Assembly (NCBI GenBank): GCA_963989245.1
Contig: OZ022347.1
Coordinates: 41,163,558 to 41,227,557, forward strand
Source: Nansenia antarctica
Taxonomy: Eukaryota; Chordata; Actinopteri; Argentiniformes; Microstomatidae
Length of the DNA: 64,000 nucleotides
Reading direction: 5' to 3'
This document shows positions 36,011-46,289 of this stretch, in pieces. The first letter of the stretch is position 1. The number at the start of each line of letters is the position of its first letter. The translations under genes were made by a program, and so were the position numbers. The notes under the pieces are model-generated. The model had not been told where the DNA came from, searched no databases, and worked only from the letters and a program-made list of their open reading frames with translations.

Positions 36011-36210
36011 GTGTTTCTCAACCCTCTCCTCGGGGCGCCCCAGCCGCTCCACATATTTGATCTGTTCCACCACCAGCACACCTGATTCAACTAATCAAGT
36101 CCAAATCATAATTGCTTTGGACTTGATTAGTTGAATCAGGTGTGCTGGTGGTGGAACAGATCAAATATGTGGAGCGGCTGGGGCGCCCCGAGGAGAGGGT
36201 TGAGAAACAC
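36011..36210. mobile_element. perfect 200-bp palindromic MITE (foldback)
   Basis: Two 95-bp arms are perfectly complementary around a 10-bp centre (36106-36115). The ends read gtgtttctcaaccctctcct and its reverse complement. Flanks cactat and cactac suggest a short, slightly diverged target duplication. RNA from this region would form a long perfect hairpin. Confidence 0.85.
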
Positions 36211-36878
36211 CACTACCCGTATGGGATACGTCATACAGCGCGTCGGATTCAACGTCAATGAACGTCAACGTCAATGAACGTAAAAAAAAGACACTTGTTG
36301 AGAGAAACAAAATGGTGTTGCTGTTTAAAAAAAACATAAATAAATATGTTGTCCCAATTCATATCTTTTAAGTTCTCATCCTTGCATTAGAATTAGAGCA
36401 GTTAATAGTTTGATGGTATCATGTGGTAATGCTCTCTGAAAATAGGTGATAGATAGATTCATCCAATCACCTGCCAAGTATTTTTTGAAAGTACCTGCCC
36501 TTTTCCAAACAGCTTCCAATTAAGCTTTCCTAGATGGTTGTGTGAAACAAACCACCTGAGTCAGGTTAGTAATGCTCCATCACATGTTTTAATCTGAAGC
36601 TTGATTTTAAAGCAACCCAACTTTAAAGCAACCCAATGTAGCTCGGGCTGTGGGGGTGCTAGAGGAGGGAGCCTCTAAGTCCCCTGAAGACGTACAAACA
36701 AACTGCACGTTGATACGACCTTCCTAGCCGGAGATATGGCCACACTTTACAAAAAGTCCCTTTTTTTTTTTTTTTTTTTTTTTGCTATTTAAAAATAAAT
36801 TAATCGCAAATTAATCGCAATCGCGATATCTGTCCAAATAATCGCAATTCGATTTTTTCCCCAAATCGTGCAGCCCTA

Positions 36879-37935
36879 ATTGACAAGGCAGCAGACATTG
36901 ACAAGGCAGCGTACATTGACAAGGCAGCGTACATTGACAAGGCAGCATACATTGACAAGGCAGCATACATTGACAAGGCAGCAGACATTGACAAGGCAGC
37001 ATACATTGACAAGGCAGCAGACATTGACAAGGCAGCGTACATTGACAAGGCAGCATACATTGACAAGGCAGCGTACATTGACAAGGCAGCGTACATTGAC
37101 AAGGCAGCATACATTGACAAGGCAGCGTACATTGACAAGGCAGCGTACATTGACAAGGCAGCTACATTGACAAGGCAGCATACATTGACAAGGCAGCGTA
37201 CATTGACAAGGCAGCTACATTGACAAGGCAGCAGACATTGACAAGGCAGCATACATTGACAAGGCAGCATACATTGACAAGGCAGCGTATATTGACAAGG
37301 CAGCGTACATTGACAAGGCAGCGTACATTGACAAGGCAGTGTACATTGACAAGGCAGCGTACATTGACAAGGCAGCAGACATTGACAAGGCAGCTACATT
37401 GACAAGGCAGCGTACATTGACAAGGCAGCTACATTGACAAGGCAGCATACATTGACAAGGCAGCGTACATTGACAAGGCAGCTACATTGACAAGGCAGCA
37501 GACATTGACAAGGCAGCAGACATTGACAAGGCAGCATACATTGACAAGGCAGCATACATTGACAAGGCAGCGTATATTGACAAGGCAGCGCACATTGACA
37601 AGGCAGCGTACATTGACAAGGCAGTGTACATTGACAAGGCAGCTACATTGACAAGGCAGTGTACATTGACAAGGCAGCGTACATTGACAAGGCAGTGTAC
37701 ATTGACAAGGCAGCGTACATTGACAAGGCAGCAGACATTGACAAGGCAGCATACATTGACAAGGCAGCAGATAATGACAAGGCGGCATACATTGACAAGG
37801 CAGCAAACATTGACAAGGCAGCTACATTGACAAGGCTGCAGACATTGACAAGGCAGCATACATTGACAAGGCAGCTACATTGACAAGGCAGCTACATTGA
37901 CATGGCAGCTACATTGACAAGGCAGCTACGTTGGC
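36879..37935. repeat. 18-bp minisatellite, right block of copy 1
   Basis: About 1.05 kb of acattgacaaggcagc units with at, gt or ag variant endings and 17-bp units. It continues the left block directly; the two are separated only by the inserted hAT-like element. Confidence 0.95.
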
Positions 37936-38287
37936 AGAAGACCGGCAATGGTGCTGGTGTTTCATCCGATGACATTTTGCGGACAACTGAAGGAGGAATA
38001 ATTTTTTTGCGGATATTAATACATATTGATTGATTTATTTTTCTCTTTGTTTTGACTTGTCCACTTGTCCGAACATAAAATGTACTTGTCCCGGACAAGC
38101 AGACAAGCCTTAATGTCGAGCCCTGAATACTATACTGTACATCCTCTAAATGTTCTATAAATCTATTAAATCTCTATGTATCCTTCAGTAGAAGTATAGA
38201 GGCTATCCACAGGGGATCTATGAGATATCGCTCTGATTCCCCAACCAACAACAGACTGTGGACATGTCAGAGTCTCTCACTGACACG

Positions 38288-38668
38288 GATGATGAGAAGA
38301 TCACTCCCTATTGGATGAGAAGATCACTCCCTATTGGATGAGAGGATCACTCCCTATTAGATGAGAGGATCACTCCTTATTGGATGAGAGGATCACTCCC
38401 TATTGGATGAGAGGATCACTCCTTATTGGATGAGAAGATCACTCCCTATTGGATGAGAAGATCACTCCCTATTGGATGAGAAGATCACTCCCTATTGGAT
38501 GAGAGGATCACTCCCTATTGGATGAGAGAATCACTCCCTATTGTATGAGAGGATCACTCCCTATTGGATGAGAAGATCACTCCCTATTGGATGAGAGGAT
38601 CACTCCCTATTGGATGAGAAGATCACTCCCTATTGGATGAGAAGATCACTCCCTATTGGATGAGACAG
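38288..38668. repeat. 23-bp minisatellite, about 16 units
   Basis: The unit is ggatgagaagatcactccct then att, with agaag/agagg variants. Confidence 0.96.
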
Positions 38669-38799
38669 GACGGCATCCCTGTTCTCCTCAGCGTCTCTGC
38701 AGATTATCAACAGTGTTTCACACTCCACACAACTCTCATCTGGCCCAGCGCAACAACACCACCGCCCGCATGTCCCTCTGAAAAGCACCTACGATGCAG

Positions 38800-38895
38800 T
38801 TTGTGTGTGTGTACACAGTGTGTGTATACAGTGTGTGTGTATGTATACAGTGTGTGTGTGTGTGTATAGGTATGTGTGTGCGTGTGTATATTATA

Positions 38896-38968
<73 letters not shown>

Positions 38969-39035
38969 AGTGTGTGAGTGTGTGTATACAGTGTGTGAGT
39001 GTGTGTGTGTGTATACAGTGTGTGTGTAAGTGTGT
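38800..39035. repeat. GT array with tacagtgtg interruptions
   Basis: GT blocks separated by acagtgtg or atacagtgtg, about 10 times. Confidence 0.95.
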
Positions 39036-39124
39036 AGGTGGGGGGTGAACGGGGGCAAGTTGAGAGTTTGCCTCGGAGGAGGAGATGAATGATTGAACAA
39101 GATCGAAAGTCGAGGAGATTATGG

Positions 39125-39210
39125 AGCAGAGAGGGAGGAGAGAGAGAGGAGAGAGAGAGGGGTGACCTGTTCCCTAGGAGGGAGGGAGGGGGAGAGAGAG
39201 AGAGAGGGAG

Positions 39211-39272
<62 letters not shown>

Positions 39273-39380
39273 AGTTGAAGAAGAGGATATGGGTGCATCT
39301 CCAAAGGGGGAGAGAGGGGAGGAGGAGAGAGGGGAGGAGGAGAGAGGGGAGGAGGAGGAGGAGGAGGAGAGAGGGGAGGA
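39125..39380. repeat. GA / GGAGGA array
   Basis: Purine low-complexity tract. Confidence 0.95.
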
Positions 39381-39502
39381 GGAGCACCACTGAGTTGGTT
39401 GGCAGGAGGATGAATGAAGGGATGAGCGAGAGGAAGACATGGATGGAGGTAAGCTGCTGCTGCCTCCCGAGGACGCTGAGGAGGTTATGCAGATGTGACG
39501 CT

Positions 39503-40018
39503 GATGAGGGGGAAGCATTAGGATGCAACACCAGCCTCTGGCCCTGACGTATCTGAGGAGGAGGAGAGGGGGAAGCATTAGGATGCAACACCAGCCTCTG
39601 GCCCTGACGTATCTGAAGAGGAGGCGAGGGGGAAGCATTAGGATGCAACACCAGCCTCTGGCCCTGACGTATCTGAAGAGGAGGCGAGGGGGAAGCATTA
39701 GGATGCAACACCAGCCTCTGGCCCTGACGTATCTGAGGAGGAGGAGAGGGGGAAGCATTAGGATGCAACACCAGCCTCTGGCCCTGACGTATCTGAAGAG
39801 GAGGCGAGGGGGAAGCATTAGGATGCAACACCAGCCTCTGGCCCTGACGTATCTGAAGAGGAGGCGAGGGGGAAGCATTAGGCTGCAACACCAGCCTCTG
39901 GCCCTGACGTATCTGAGGAGGAGGAGAGGGGGAAGCATTAGGATGCAACACCAGCCTCTGGCCCTGACGTATCTGAGGAGGAGGAGAGGGGGAAGCATTA
40001 GGATGTAACACCAGCCTC
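39503..40018. repeat. 60-bp minisatellite, 8.5 units
   Basis: Exact 60-bp period; the unit contains gggggaagcattaggatgca and tctggccctgacgtatctga. It is 20 codons long and stop-free in several frames. Confidence 0.97.
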
Positions 40019-40063
40019 AGGCTCTCAGGCCCACACGACCACAGGGGGAGCAGGACAGTTGAA

Positions 40064-40575
40064 TGAATGAATGAATGAATTAATGGTCTTTATTGTCATT
40101 GATATAGTACAGGTACCATACAACGAAATTTGGGAGGGGGGGCTCCCCTGGTGCTAGGAAAAAAATACTAAAAATAAGAAGGGAAAAAGAGCTGGTTTAC
40201 ATAAATAAAGGCTATATACACTATCCACTATACTATACTATACAAATAAAACACTGTGCTGTACTCTATGCTATGCTATAAATATCCTAACATCTCTGAA
40301 CCTTATGTACCCGAGGGTTGTCATATTGCACATCGTATTATTGCACATTCATTTAAAGTGTCGCAGTTTGCAGGTTTGAAATCTACACAGTTGTGTTTCA
40401 GTATTGCACTTGATTACAATCTAGTAGCTGCCATCAAATTGTCTAGATTGTCCAGGGCCTAGAACCTAGGTCTTTGCTGTGTTCAGGGCCTGAATGGCCC
40501 TAGGGTAGAAGCGGAGCTTCAGTCTATTTGTCCTTGCGGACATGGTCCTGAACCGCCTGTCTGAGGGCAGCCGAG
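40064..40575 (-). mobile_element. 5'-truncated LINE 3' end, relative of the 750-2129 copy
   Basis: Read on the minus strand, this matches the last codons and 3'UTR of the LINE at 750-2129: a CTGCCCTC...CGG block, then ACAAATAGACTGAAGCTCCG, then GCCCTGAACACAGCAAAG. The UTR contains AAATTTCGTTGTATGGTACC and ends AATGACAATAAAGACC followed by an (ATTC)n tail at 40064-40082. Only about 0.5 kb survives. It abuts the 60-bp minisatellite ending near 40015. Confidence 0.8.
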
Positions 40576-40847
40576 CAAAGTTCAGTTGTAACACGTTCAT
40601 TTACCCAGCTGTTCTGAATAACCACCCTGGCTGTACAGTCTCCCCACTTCACATAACAACACCTTTGCCACTGTGTAATAAAAGCTTTGCCATCGTAGGA
40701 ATTAAACGTAATGGATCTGCTAATGGAACGCACTGAACTCTGTAACCGTTAGCAACACAGCAGCTCCTATGGTTATTCATGAGGAAAACAACGGTTCTAC
40801 TTTTTTCTTCTTCTTCTTCTTCTTCTTCTTCTATGGCCTCCTACATC

Positions 40848-40959
40848 AGGGGAGGCTGGTGGAGGTAGACATCGGAGGACGGGGCTCATGGTAATGCATG
40901 ATGGGTAACAAACACGTGTGTGCCCGTCCTCCGATGTCTACCTCCGCCAGCCTCCCCTG
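40848..40959. mobile_element. short inverted-repeat MITE, copy 3, founder of the adjacent 27-bp array
   Basis: Left caggggaggctggtggaggt and right cctccgccagcctcccctg are inverted repeats, with gacatcggaggacgggg and cgtcctccgatgtc inside. The 27-bp minisatellite starts within its right terminal repeat. A half copy (the right end only) lies at 44938-44970. Confidence 0.75.
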
Positions 40960-41886
40960 GTGTTCTACCTCCACCAGCCTCCCCTGGTGTTCTACCTCCC
41001 CCAGCCTCCCCCTGGTGTTCTACCTCCCCCAGCCTCCCCTGGTGTTCTACCTCCCCCAGCCTCCCCCTGGTGTTCTACCTCCCCCAGCCTCCCCCTGGTG
41101 TTCTACCTCCACCAGCCTCCCCTGGTGTTCTACCTCCACCAGCCTCCCCTGGTGTTCTACCTCCCCCAGCCTCCCCTGGTGTTCTACCTCCCCGAGCCAC
41201 CCCTGGTGTTCTACCTCCACCAGCCTCCCCCTGGTGTTCTACCTCCCCCAGCCTCCCCTGGTGTTCTACCTCCCCCAGCCACCCCTGGTGTTCTACCTCC
41301 CCCAGCCTCCCCCTGGTGTTCTACCTCCCCCAGCGTTCTACCTCCCCCAGCCTCCCCTGGTGTTCTACCTCCCCCAGCCTCTCCTGGTGTTCTACCTCCT
41401 CCAGCCTCCCCTAGTGTTCTACCTCCCCCAGCCTCTCCTGGTGTTCTACCTCCCCCAGCCTCCCCTGGTGTTCTACCTCCCCCCAGCCTCCCCTGGTGTT
41501 CTACCTCCCCCCAGCCTCCCCTGGTGTTCTACCTCCCCCAGCCTCCCCTGGTGTTCTACCTCCCCCAGCCTCCCCTGGTGTTCTACCTCCCCCAGCCTCC
41601 CCTGGTGTTCTACCTCCACCAGCCTCCCCTGGTGTTCTACCTCCACCAGCCCCCCCTGGTGTTCTACCTCCCCCAGCCTCCCCTGGTGTTCTACCTCCCC
41701 CAGCCTCCCCTGGTGTTCTACCTCCACCAGCCTCCCCTGGTGTTCTACCTCCACCAGCCTCCCCTGGTGTTCTACCTCCACCAGCCTCCCCTGGTGTTCT
41801 ACCTCCACCAGCCTCCCCTGGTGTTCTACCTCCCCCAGCCTCCCCTGGTGTTCTACCTCCACCAGCCTCCCCTGGTGCTCCCCTGG
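40943..41886. repeat. 27-bp minisatellite, about 35 units
   Basis: The unit is cctccaccagcctcccctg followed by gtgttcta, with ccac/cccc variants and 26- to 28-bp length variants. The first 19 bases equal the terminal repeat of the MITE at 40848. Confidence 0.95.
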
Positions 41887-42004
41887 TGTTCTATTAACCT
41901 GCATCCCTCTCATCTCTCCATGTGAATCTCCACTTAACTATTAACCTGCATCCCTCTAATCTCTCCATGTGAATCTCCACTTAGCGCCGTAACAGAGTAA
42001 AACT

Positions 42005-42290
42005 ATGCCGGGGTAAAAAGCTCCACAACAGTAAAGCTCCTTTGGCCCAAGAAATTACAGTCAAAGTGCTTCTACCTTCTACCTTCCCTCTCCCCCCTCC
42101 TCCTCCTCTTCCTCTTCCTCTTCCTCTTCCTCTTCCTCTTCCCCCTCCTGCTCCTCTTCCTCCTCCTCCTCTTCCTCTTGCCCCTCCTCCTCCTCGCCAG
42201 GGTAAAAAGCTCCACAACAGTAAAGCTCCTTTGGCCCGAGAAATTACAGTCAAAGTGCTTCTACCTTCCTTCCCTCGCCAGCCACGTTGT
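42005..42290. repeat. direct duplication around a CCTCTT array
   Basis: ggggtaaaaagctccacaac through aaagtgcttctaccttc at 42009-42088 is repeated at 42201-42270 with few changes; ttcctc/cctctt repeats lie between. Confidence 0.9.
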
Positions 42291-42671
42291 AAAAAAGATG
42301 AAAGAAATACCTCAACAACAACAACCATTCTACCGTCTCTCTCACGCCACAGTGGTTGTTATTGTAACAGAGACATTAGCTGGACGTGCCCAGTAGCGTG
42401 AGTTAGCCTCCATTCTGACTGACTGAGCCTGGGTTTACTCTGCCCACTGGGCCAGACAGGAAGTAGCGTCGTGGCTTCGGGGAGAGAGCCAGAATAGAGG
42501 CGAGCGGAGCGTCTGAAATGCTCCGACTCCATTAAGCTGTAACTTAAACCGTCCCACGGAATACGGAATGTCCCTGGGTTCTAGAACGATTTCAAAACTG
42601 GCAGTTGGCTACGGCCGGGCCGAGGCTGCGTGACACTGAGACGTAGAGAGTTTTGCTTTCTATTAGCGAGC

Positions 42672-42845
42672 GGCGCTCTCCTCTCCCTCTCCTCCTCTTC
42701 CTCTTCCTCTCCTCTTCCTCTCCCTCTCCCCCTCCTCCTCTTCCTCTTCCTCTCCTCCTCTTCCCCTCCTCTACCTCTCCTCTCCTCTCCTCTTCCTCCT
42801 CTTCCCCTCCTCTCCCTCCTCTTCCCCTCCTCTCCTCTACCCCCT
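42672..42845. repeat. CT-rich array
   Basis: ctcttcctctcctc units. Confidence 0.95.
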
Positions 42846-43284
42846 GCCAATCGCATCCTCATCCATCAACGTTTCGTGTTTGTAAACCAGTGAAAAGTGA
42901 AAACATCTAACCGTGAATTGCCACTTACTGGAGAAGTGATACACAACGGCGGGTGATGACAGAGAGACTAGTGTAATGATCTGTTTAGTGTGAAATGGAG
43001 AAAAATTGTATAATTAGATCAGCAAAAGACGTGGCGTTAATTTGCCCCTTTTTTTTTATTTTTACATCCTGACACATTGATGCGTTCGTTGTGTAGAACT
43101 CTAATTCAAGGACGATACACACACACAAAATAAAACTGTTAACAAATGTGAAATGAGGCACGAACACAGTGCAAGCTACAAAAACGCATGAGCATCTCCA
43201 TAAACCTAGACAGGCCTATAAGTAGCTCAAGTTGATATTTACAGCACAAACGCCTTTTGGAGCACTGAGGTAAGAACTTGTGAC
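42846..43284. other. unique intronic DNA
   Basis: Nothing recognised. Confidence 0.45.
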
Positions 43285-43880
43285 AAACACTGCAGAGTGA
43301 CTACCTGTCTTCCACCGTAGACTGAAGACCTCTATCTCTTCATGGAGACCCATCTCTTCATATATCTCTACATAAAGACCCATCTCTTCATAAAGACCCA
43401 TCTCTACATAAAGACCCATCTCTACATAAAGACCCATCTCTTCATAAAGACCCATCTCTACATATATCTCTACATAAAGACCCATCTCTTCATAAAGACC
43501 CATCTCTACATAAAGACCCATCTCTACATAAAGACCCATCTCTACATAAAGACCCATCTCTTCATAAAGACCCATCTCTACATAAAGACCCATCTCTTCA
43601 TAAAGACCCATCTCTTCATAAAGACCCATCTCTACATAAAGACCCATCTCTTCATAAAGACCCATCTCTACATAAAGACCCATCTCTACATAAAGACCCA
43701 TCTCTACATAAAGACCCATCTCTACATAAAGACCCATCTCTACATAAAGACCCATCTCTACATAAAGACCCATCTCTACATAAAGACCCATCTCTACATA
43801 AAGACCCATCTCTACATAAAGACCCATCTCTTCATAAAGACCCTGCTAAATGTAAACCAATTACAAATGTAAATGTACTA
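43285..43880 (+). mobile_element. family A copy with an 18-bp internal minisatellite
   Basis: ctgcagagtgactacctgtc and tccaccgtagactgaagacc lead into the array; ctgctaaatgtaaaccaatt follows it. Confidence 0.65.
43345..43845. repeat. 18-bp minisatellite acccatctctacataaag
   Basis: About 28 units, with ctac/cttc variants, inside a family A copy. Being 6 codons long with no stop, it gives an artefactual open frame on both strands. Confidence 0.96.
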
Positions 43881-43984
43881 CTGTGACTGCAGCAGAGGCT
43901 AGTGTGTCAGAGACTCATAGGATGATCCAGCCTAACATCATAAAGGGAGAAGCATCAGCCTTACAGCAGCGTTGTTCAGTAAAC

Positions 43985-44583
43985 AGTCACATCACCCAAA
44001 CAGTCATCCAATCACATTAACATCACTCAAACAGTCATCCAATCACATTAACATCACTCAAACAGTCATCCAATCACTTAAGCAACATCCAAACAGTCAT
44101 CCAGTCACATCAGCAACACCCAAACAGTCATCCAATCACATCAGCAACATCCAAACAGTCATCCAATCACATCAACAACACCCAAACAGTCATCCAATCA
44201 CATTAACATCACTCAAACAGTCATCCAATCACTTAAGCAACATCCACACAGTCATCCAGTCACATCAGCAACACCCAAACAGTCATCCAATCACATCAGC
44301 AACATCCAAACAGTCATCCAATCACATCAGCAACACCCAAACAGTCATCCAATCACATCAGCAACATCCAAACAGTCATCCAATCACATCAACAACACCC
44401 AAACAGTCATCCAATCACATTAACATCACTCAAACAGTCATCCAATCACTTAAGCAACATCCACACAGTCATCCAGTCACATCAGCAACACCCAAACAGT
44501 CATCCAATCACATCAGCAACATCCAAACAGTCATCCAATCACATCAGCAACACCCAAACAGTCATCCAATCACATCAGCAACA
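43985..44583. repeat. ~30-bp minisatellite with higher-order structure
   Basis: The unit is aacagtcatccaatcacatc plus aacatccaa-type ends. A longer block beginning attaacatcactcaaaca recurs near 44015-44047, 44200 and 44418. Confidence 0.95.
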
Positions 44584-44591
44584 GGGGGACA

Positions 44592-44685
44592 GGAGACAGA
44601 TGATAGATGGAGGTTATAGACAGATGAGAGATGGAGGTTATAGACAGATGAGAGATGGAGGTTATATACAGATGAGAGATGGAGG

Positions 44686-44716
<31 letters not shown>
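44592..44716. repeat. 24-bp repeat then AT microsatellite
   Basis: Four units of gacagatgagagatggaggt then tata; AT run 44686-44716. Confidence 0.95.
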
Positions 44717-44719
<3 letters not shown>

Positions 44720-45119
44720 TACAAGAACACAAGGAGGCTTACGCTGTGTTGCATCGTCCTCCAGACACTCCTCTGGGAGCAGCGCAGGAAAAACACAAGA
44801 ACAGGAATTTTATTGAAAAAGAAGAGAAAGAGAGAGACAAAACATACCATGAGCAGTGTGATATAAAAGCATTATAGCCCCCCCCCCCCCCGAGCCGTTT
44901 CCTGGTTGCGTTTCGCTACGTTCCAGCGAGCCTACGGTGGGATGTCTGCCTCCGCCAGCCTCCCCTGGTACACAGAGGCTTCCAAAGCTTCTGATCTCAC
45001 AGAGCCCAGATCTGCTCTGCAGGGCCGAACCAATCCTGACCTGAGTCATAGTTTGATAACTGGAAACTCTTCCTAACTCCTCATTGACGTCAATGCATCA
45101 TGATTCAATATGTGTGTTT

Positions 45120-45410
45120 TTTATTTTTTTAGGGCATTTCTGCTTTATTGGGATAGAGACAGTATAGATTTGACAGGAAGGATGGGTGAGGGAGAGAGGA
45201 GGGATGACATGCAGGATAGGTGAGAGAGAGAGGAGGGATGGGTGAAAGAGAGAGAGAGGACGGATGGGTGAAAGAGAGAGAGAGGAGGGATGACAGGAAG
45301 GATGGGTGACAGAGAGAGAGAGGAGGGATGACATGCAGGATAGGTCGATGGCCGGAATCGAACCGGGGGAACCCTGCGATTACGTGGCATGCGCCACCTA
45401 GGCGCCCCAT
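45120..45410 (-). mobile_element. tRNA-derived SINE with internal tandem duplications
   Basis: The minus strand starts gggcgcctaggtggcgcatg and has B box ggttcgattcc. It ends atactgtctctatcccaata and aagcagaaatgcccta. The middle (ctctctcacccatccttcct blocks) is duplicated several times. Confidence 0.75.
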
Positions 45411-45463
45411 CGATGCATGCATGCTTTAGGCGCAGGGGTGCGTGTGAGAGCCCTCCTCCTTAC

Positions 45464-45607
45464 CAGTCTGTCCAGGCTGGTGCCAGCTGCGGTGGTGGGT
45501 CTCTCCTCAGGGCTGTAGGGTCTGAAGCGGGCGTTGAACACGTCGGAGACGCCCCGGGCAGACCTGCCCATCCCAGAGGCCTTCGGTTGGCCGCATCCTT
45601 GAAAGAC
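45464..45607 (-). CDS. gpc6: gpc6-like exon B
   Basis: A 144-bp exon of exactly 48 codons, phase 0 at both ends. The acceptor is gtaattgcag|GTC at 45607 and the donor is AGACTG|gtaagg at 45464. It begins VFQGCGQPKASG, contains RSARGVSDVFNARFRPY, and ends EERPTTAAGTSLDRL. VFQGCG and EERPTTAAGTSLDRL are hallmark blocks of the GPC4/GPC6 subfamily. The segment belongs to the glypican C-terminal lobe; the middle (SGMGRSARGVSD) is the variable part that differs between paralogues. A minus-strand tRNA-derived SINE lies just downstream in the following intron (45120-45410). Confidence 0.9.
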
Positions 45608-45799
45608 CTGCAATTACCCCCCGAGAAATATAGACCCCAATTACTACCACCACCACCACACTGGAGAGAAGGAGGCAACAATTACTGTAACGTACCCTGG
45701 CTGAGGGGGGGGAGGGGAGGGAGGGAGGGAGATGGGGGAGAGAGAGAGAGAGAGAGAGACACAGAGACACACAGAGAGAGAGGATAACGTGGTACTCAT

Positions 45800-46285
45800 T
45801 ACTGCAGGGAACAGTACTGGACCGTATATGCATACCAGAGAATCCTTCTAGAACAGTCTAAAGACTCCACAACAGACTCTTCTGTCGCTCCAGCCAGATG
45901 AAACATCTTATAGGAAATGAAAACATCCATTCAAATGGCCCATGACACATTTCTGTGGGAGGGTATAAAATAAAACATTGACTGAGCCACCTCTTCTACA
46001 CTGTGTCATTATGGATGTGGTTCTCTATGAATGGTCTCTACTGACACTGGGCCATTGTGGAGGTGGTTTTCTATGAAAGGCATTCCTCTGCTTCTCGTGA
46101 GCCTCGAGAGAAACAAACAACCACAAACAAACACAACGCCAGCGTGGATTAGTGAGAGTGACAACTGGCCAATTTCAAGGGTGCTGAACTTTCTGGGAGA
46201 GAGAGGGAGAGAGTTTGCAGTGGCCTTTTTCCATAGGCTTGTATAGAGGCATTTATACCATTATGATGTATTGTGCCCAGTAAAT
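45800..46285. other. unique intronic DNA
   Basis: Nothing recognised between exon B and the minisatellite-bearing copy 3. Confidence 0.45.
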
Positions 46286-46289
46286 GTTG

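Larger units (their letters stand above)
35722..36878. mobile_element. non-autonomous hAT-like element, exact 8-bp target duplication
   Basis: The terminal inverted repeat tagggctgcacgatt (15 bp, perfect) bounds 1157 bp. ATTGACAA is duplicated exactly at 35714-35721 and 36879-36886, the 8-bp signature of hAT transposition; the target was a minisatellite unit. Sub-terminal sequence is built of atcgcgat-like motifs. The interior holds a SINE and a perfect palindrome. No transposase is present. Confidence 0.85.
34827..38125. mobile_element. DNA-transposon-like element carrying an 18-bp minisatellite (copy 1, most complete)
   Basis: The left end reads gggcttgacattaagc and the right end, reversed, reads cagggctcgacattaagg, so the ends form imperfect terminal inverted repeats. 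Both ends also carry sub-terminal cttgtcc and ggacaag motifs. The interior is almost entirely the acattgacaaggcagcat array, interrupted by a truncated SINE (about 35370-35515) and a hAT-like element (35722-36878). Parts of its flanks recur around the same array at 10276-10938 and 46290-47252, so the array and flanks form one dispersed unit. I found no clear target-site duplication and no transposase. Confidence 0.65.

Noticed and set aside
38707..40011. 434-residue minus-strand open frame
   Set aside because: It runs through the 60-bp minisatellite, a GA array and a GT array; the period is a multiple of 3 without stops.
40898..41944. Three overlapping 160-350 residue open frames
   Set aside because: The 27-bp (9-codon) minisatellite reads open in all three forward frames.
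44592..44866. Small open frame after the 24-bp repeat
   Set aside because: It consists of repeat units plus an AT microsatellite.
45339..45410. Minus-strand tRNA gene
   Set aside because: The tRNA-like promoter boxes lead directly into a SINE body ending aagcagaaatgcccta.
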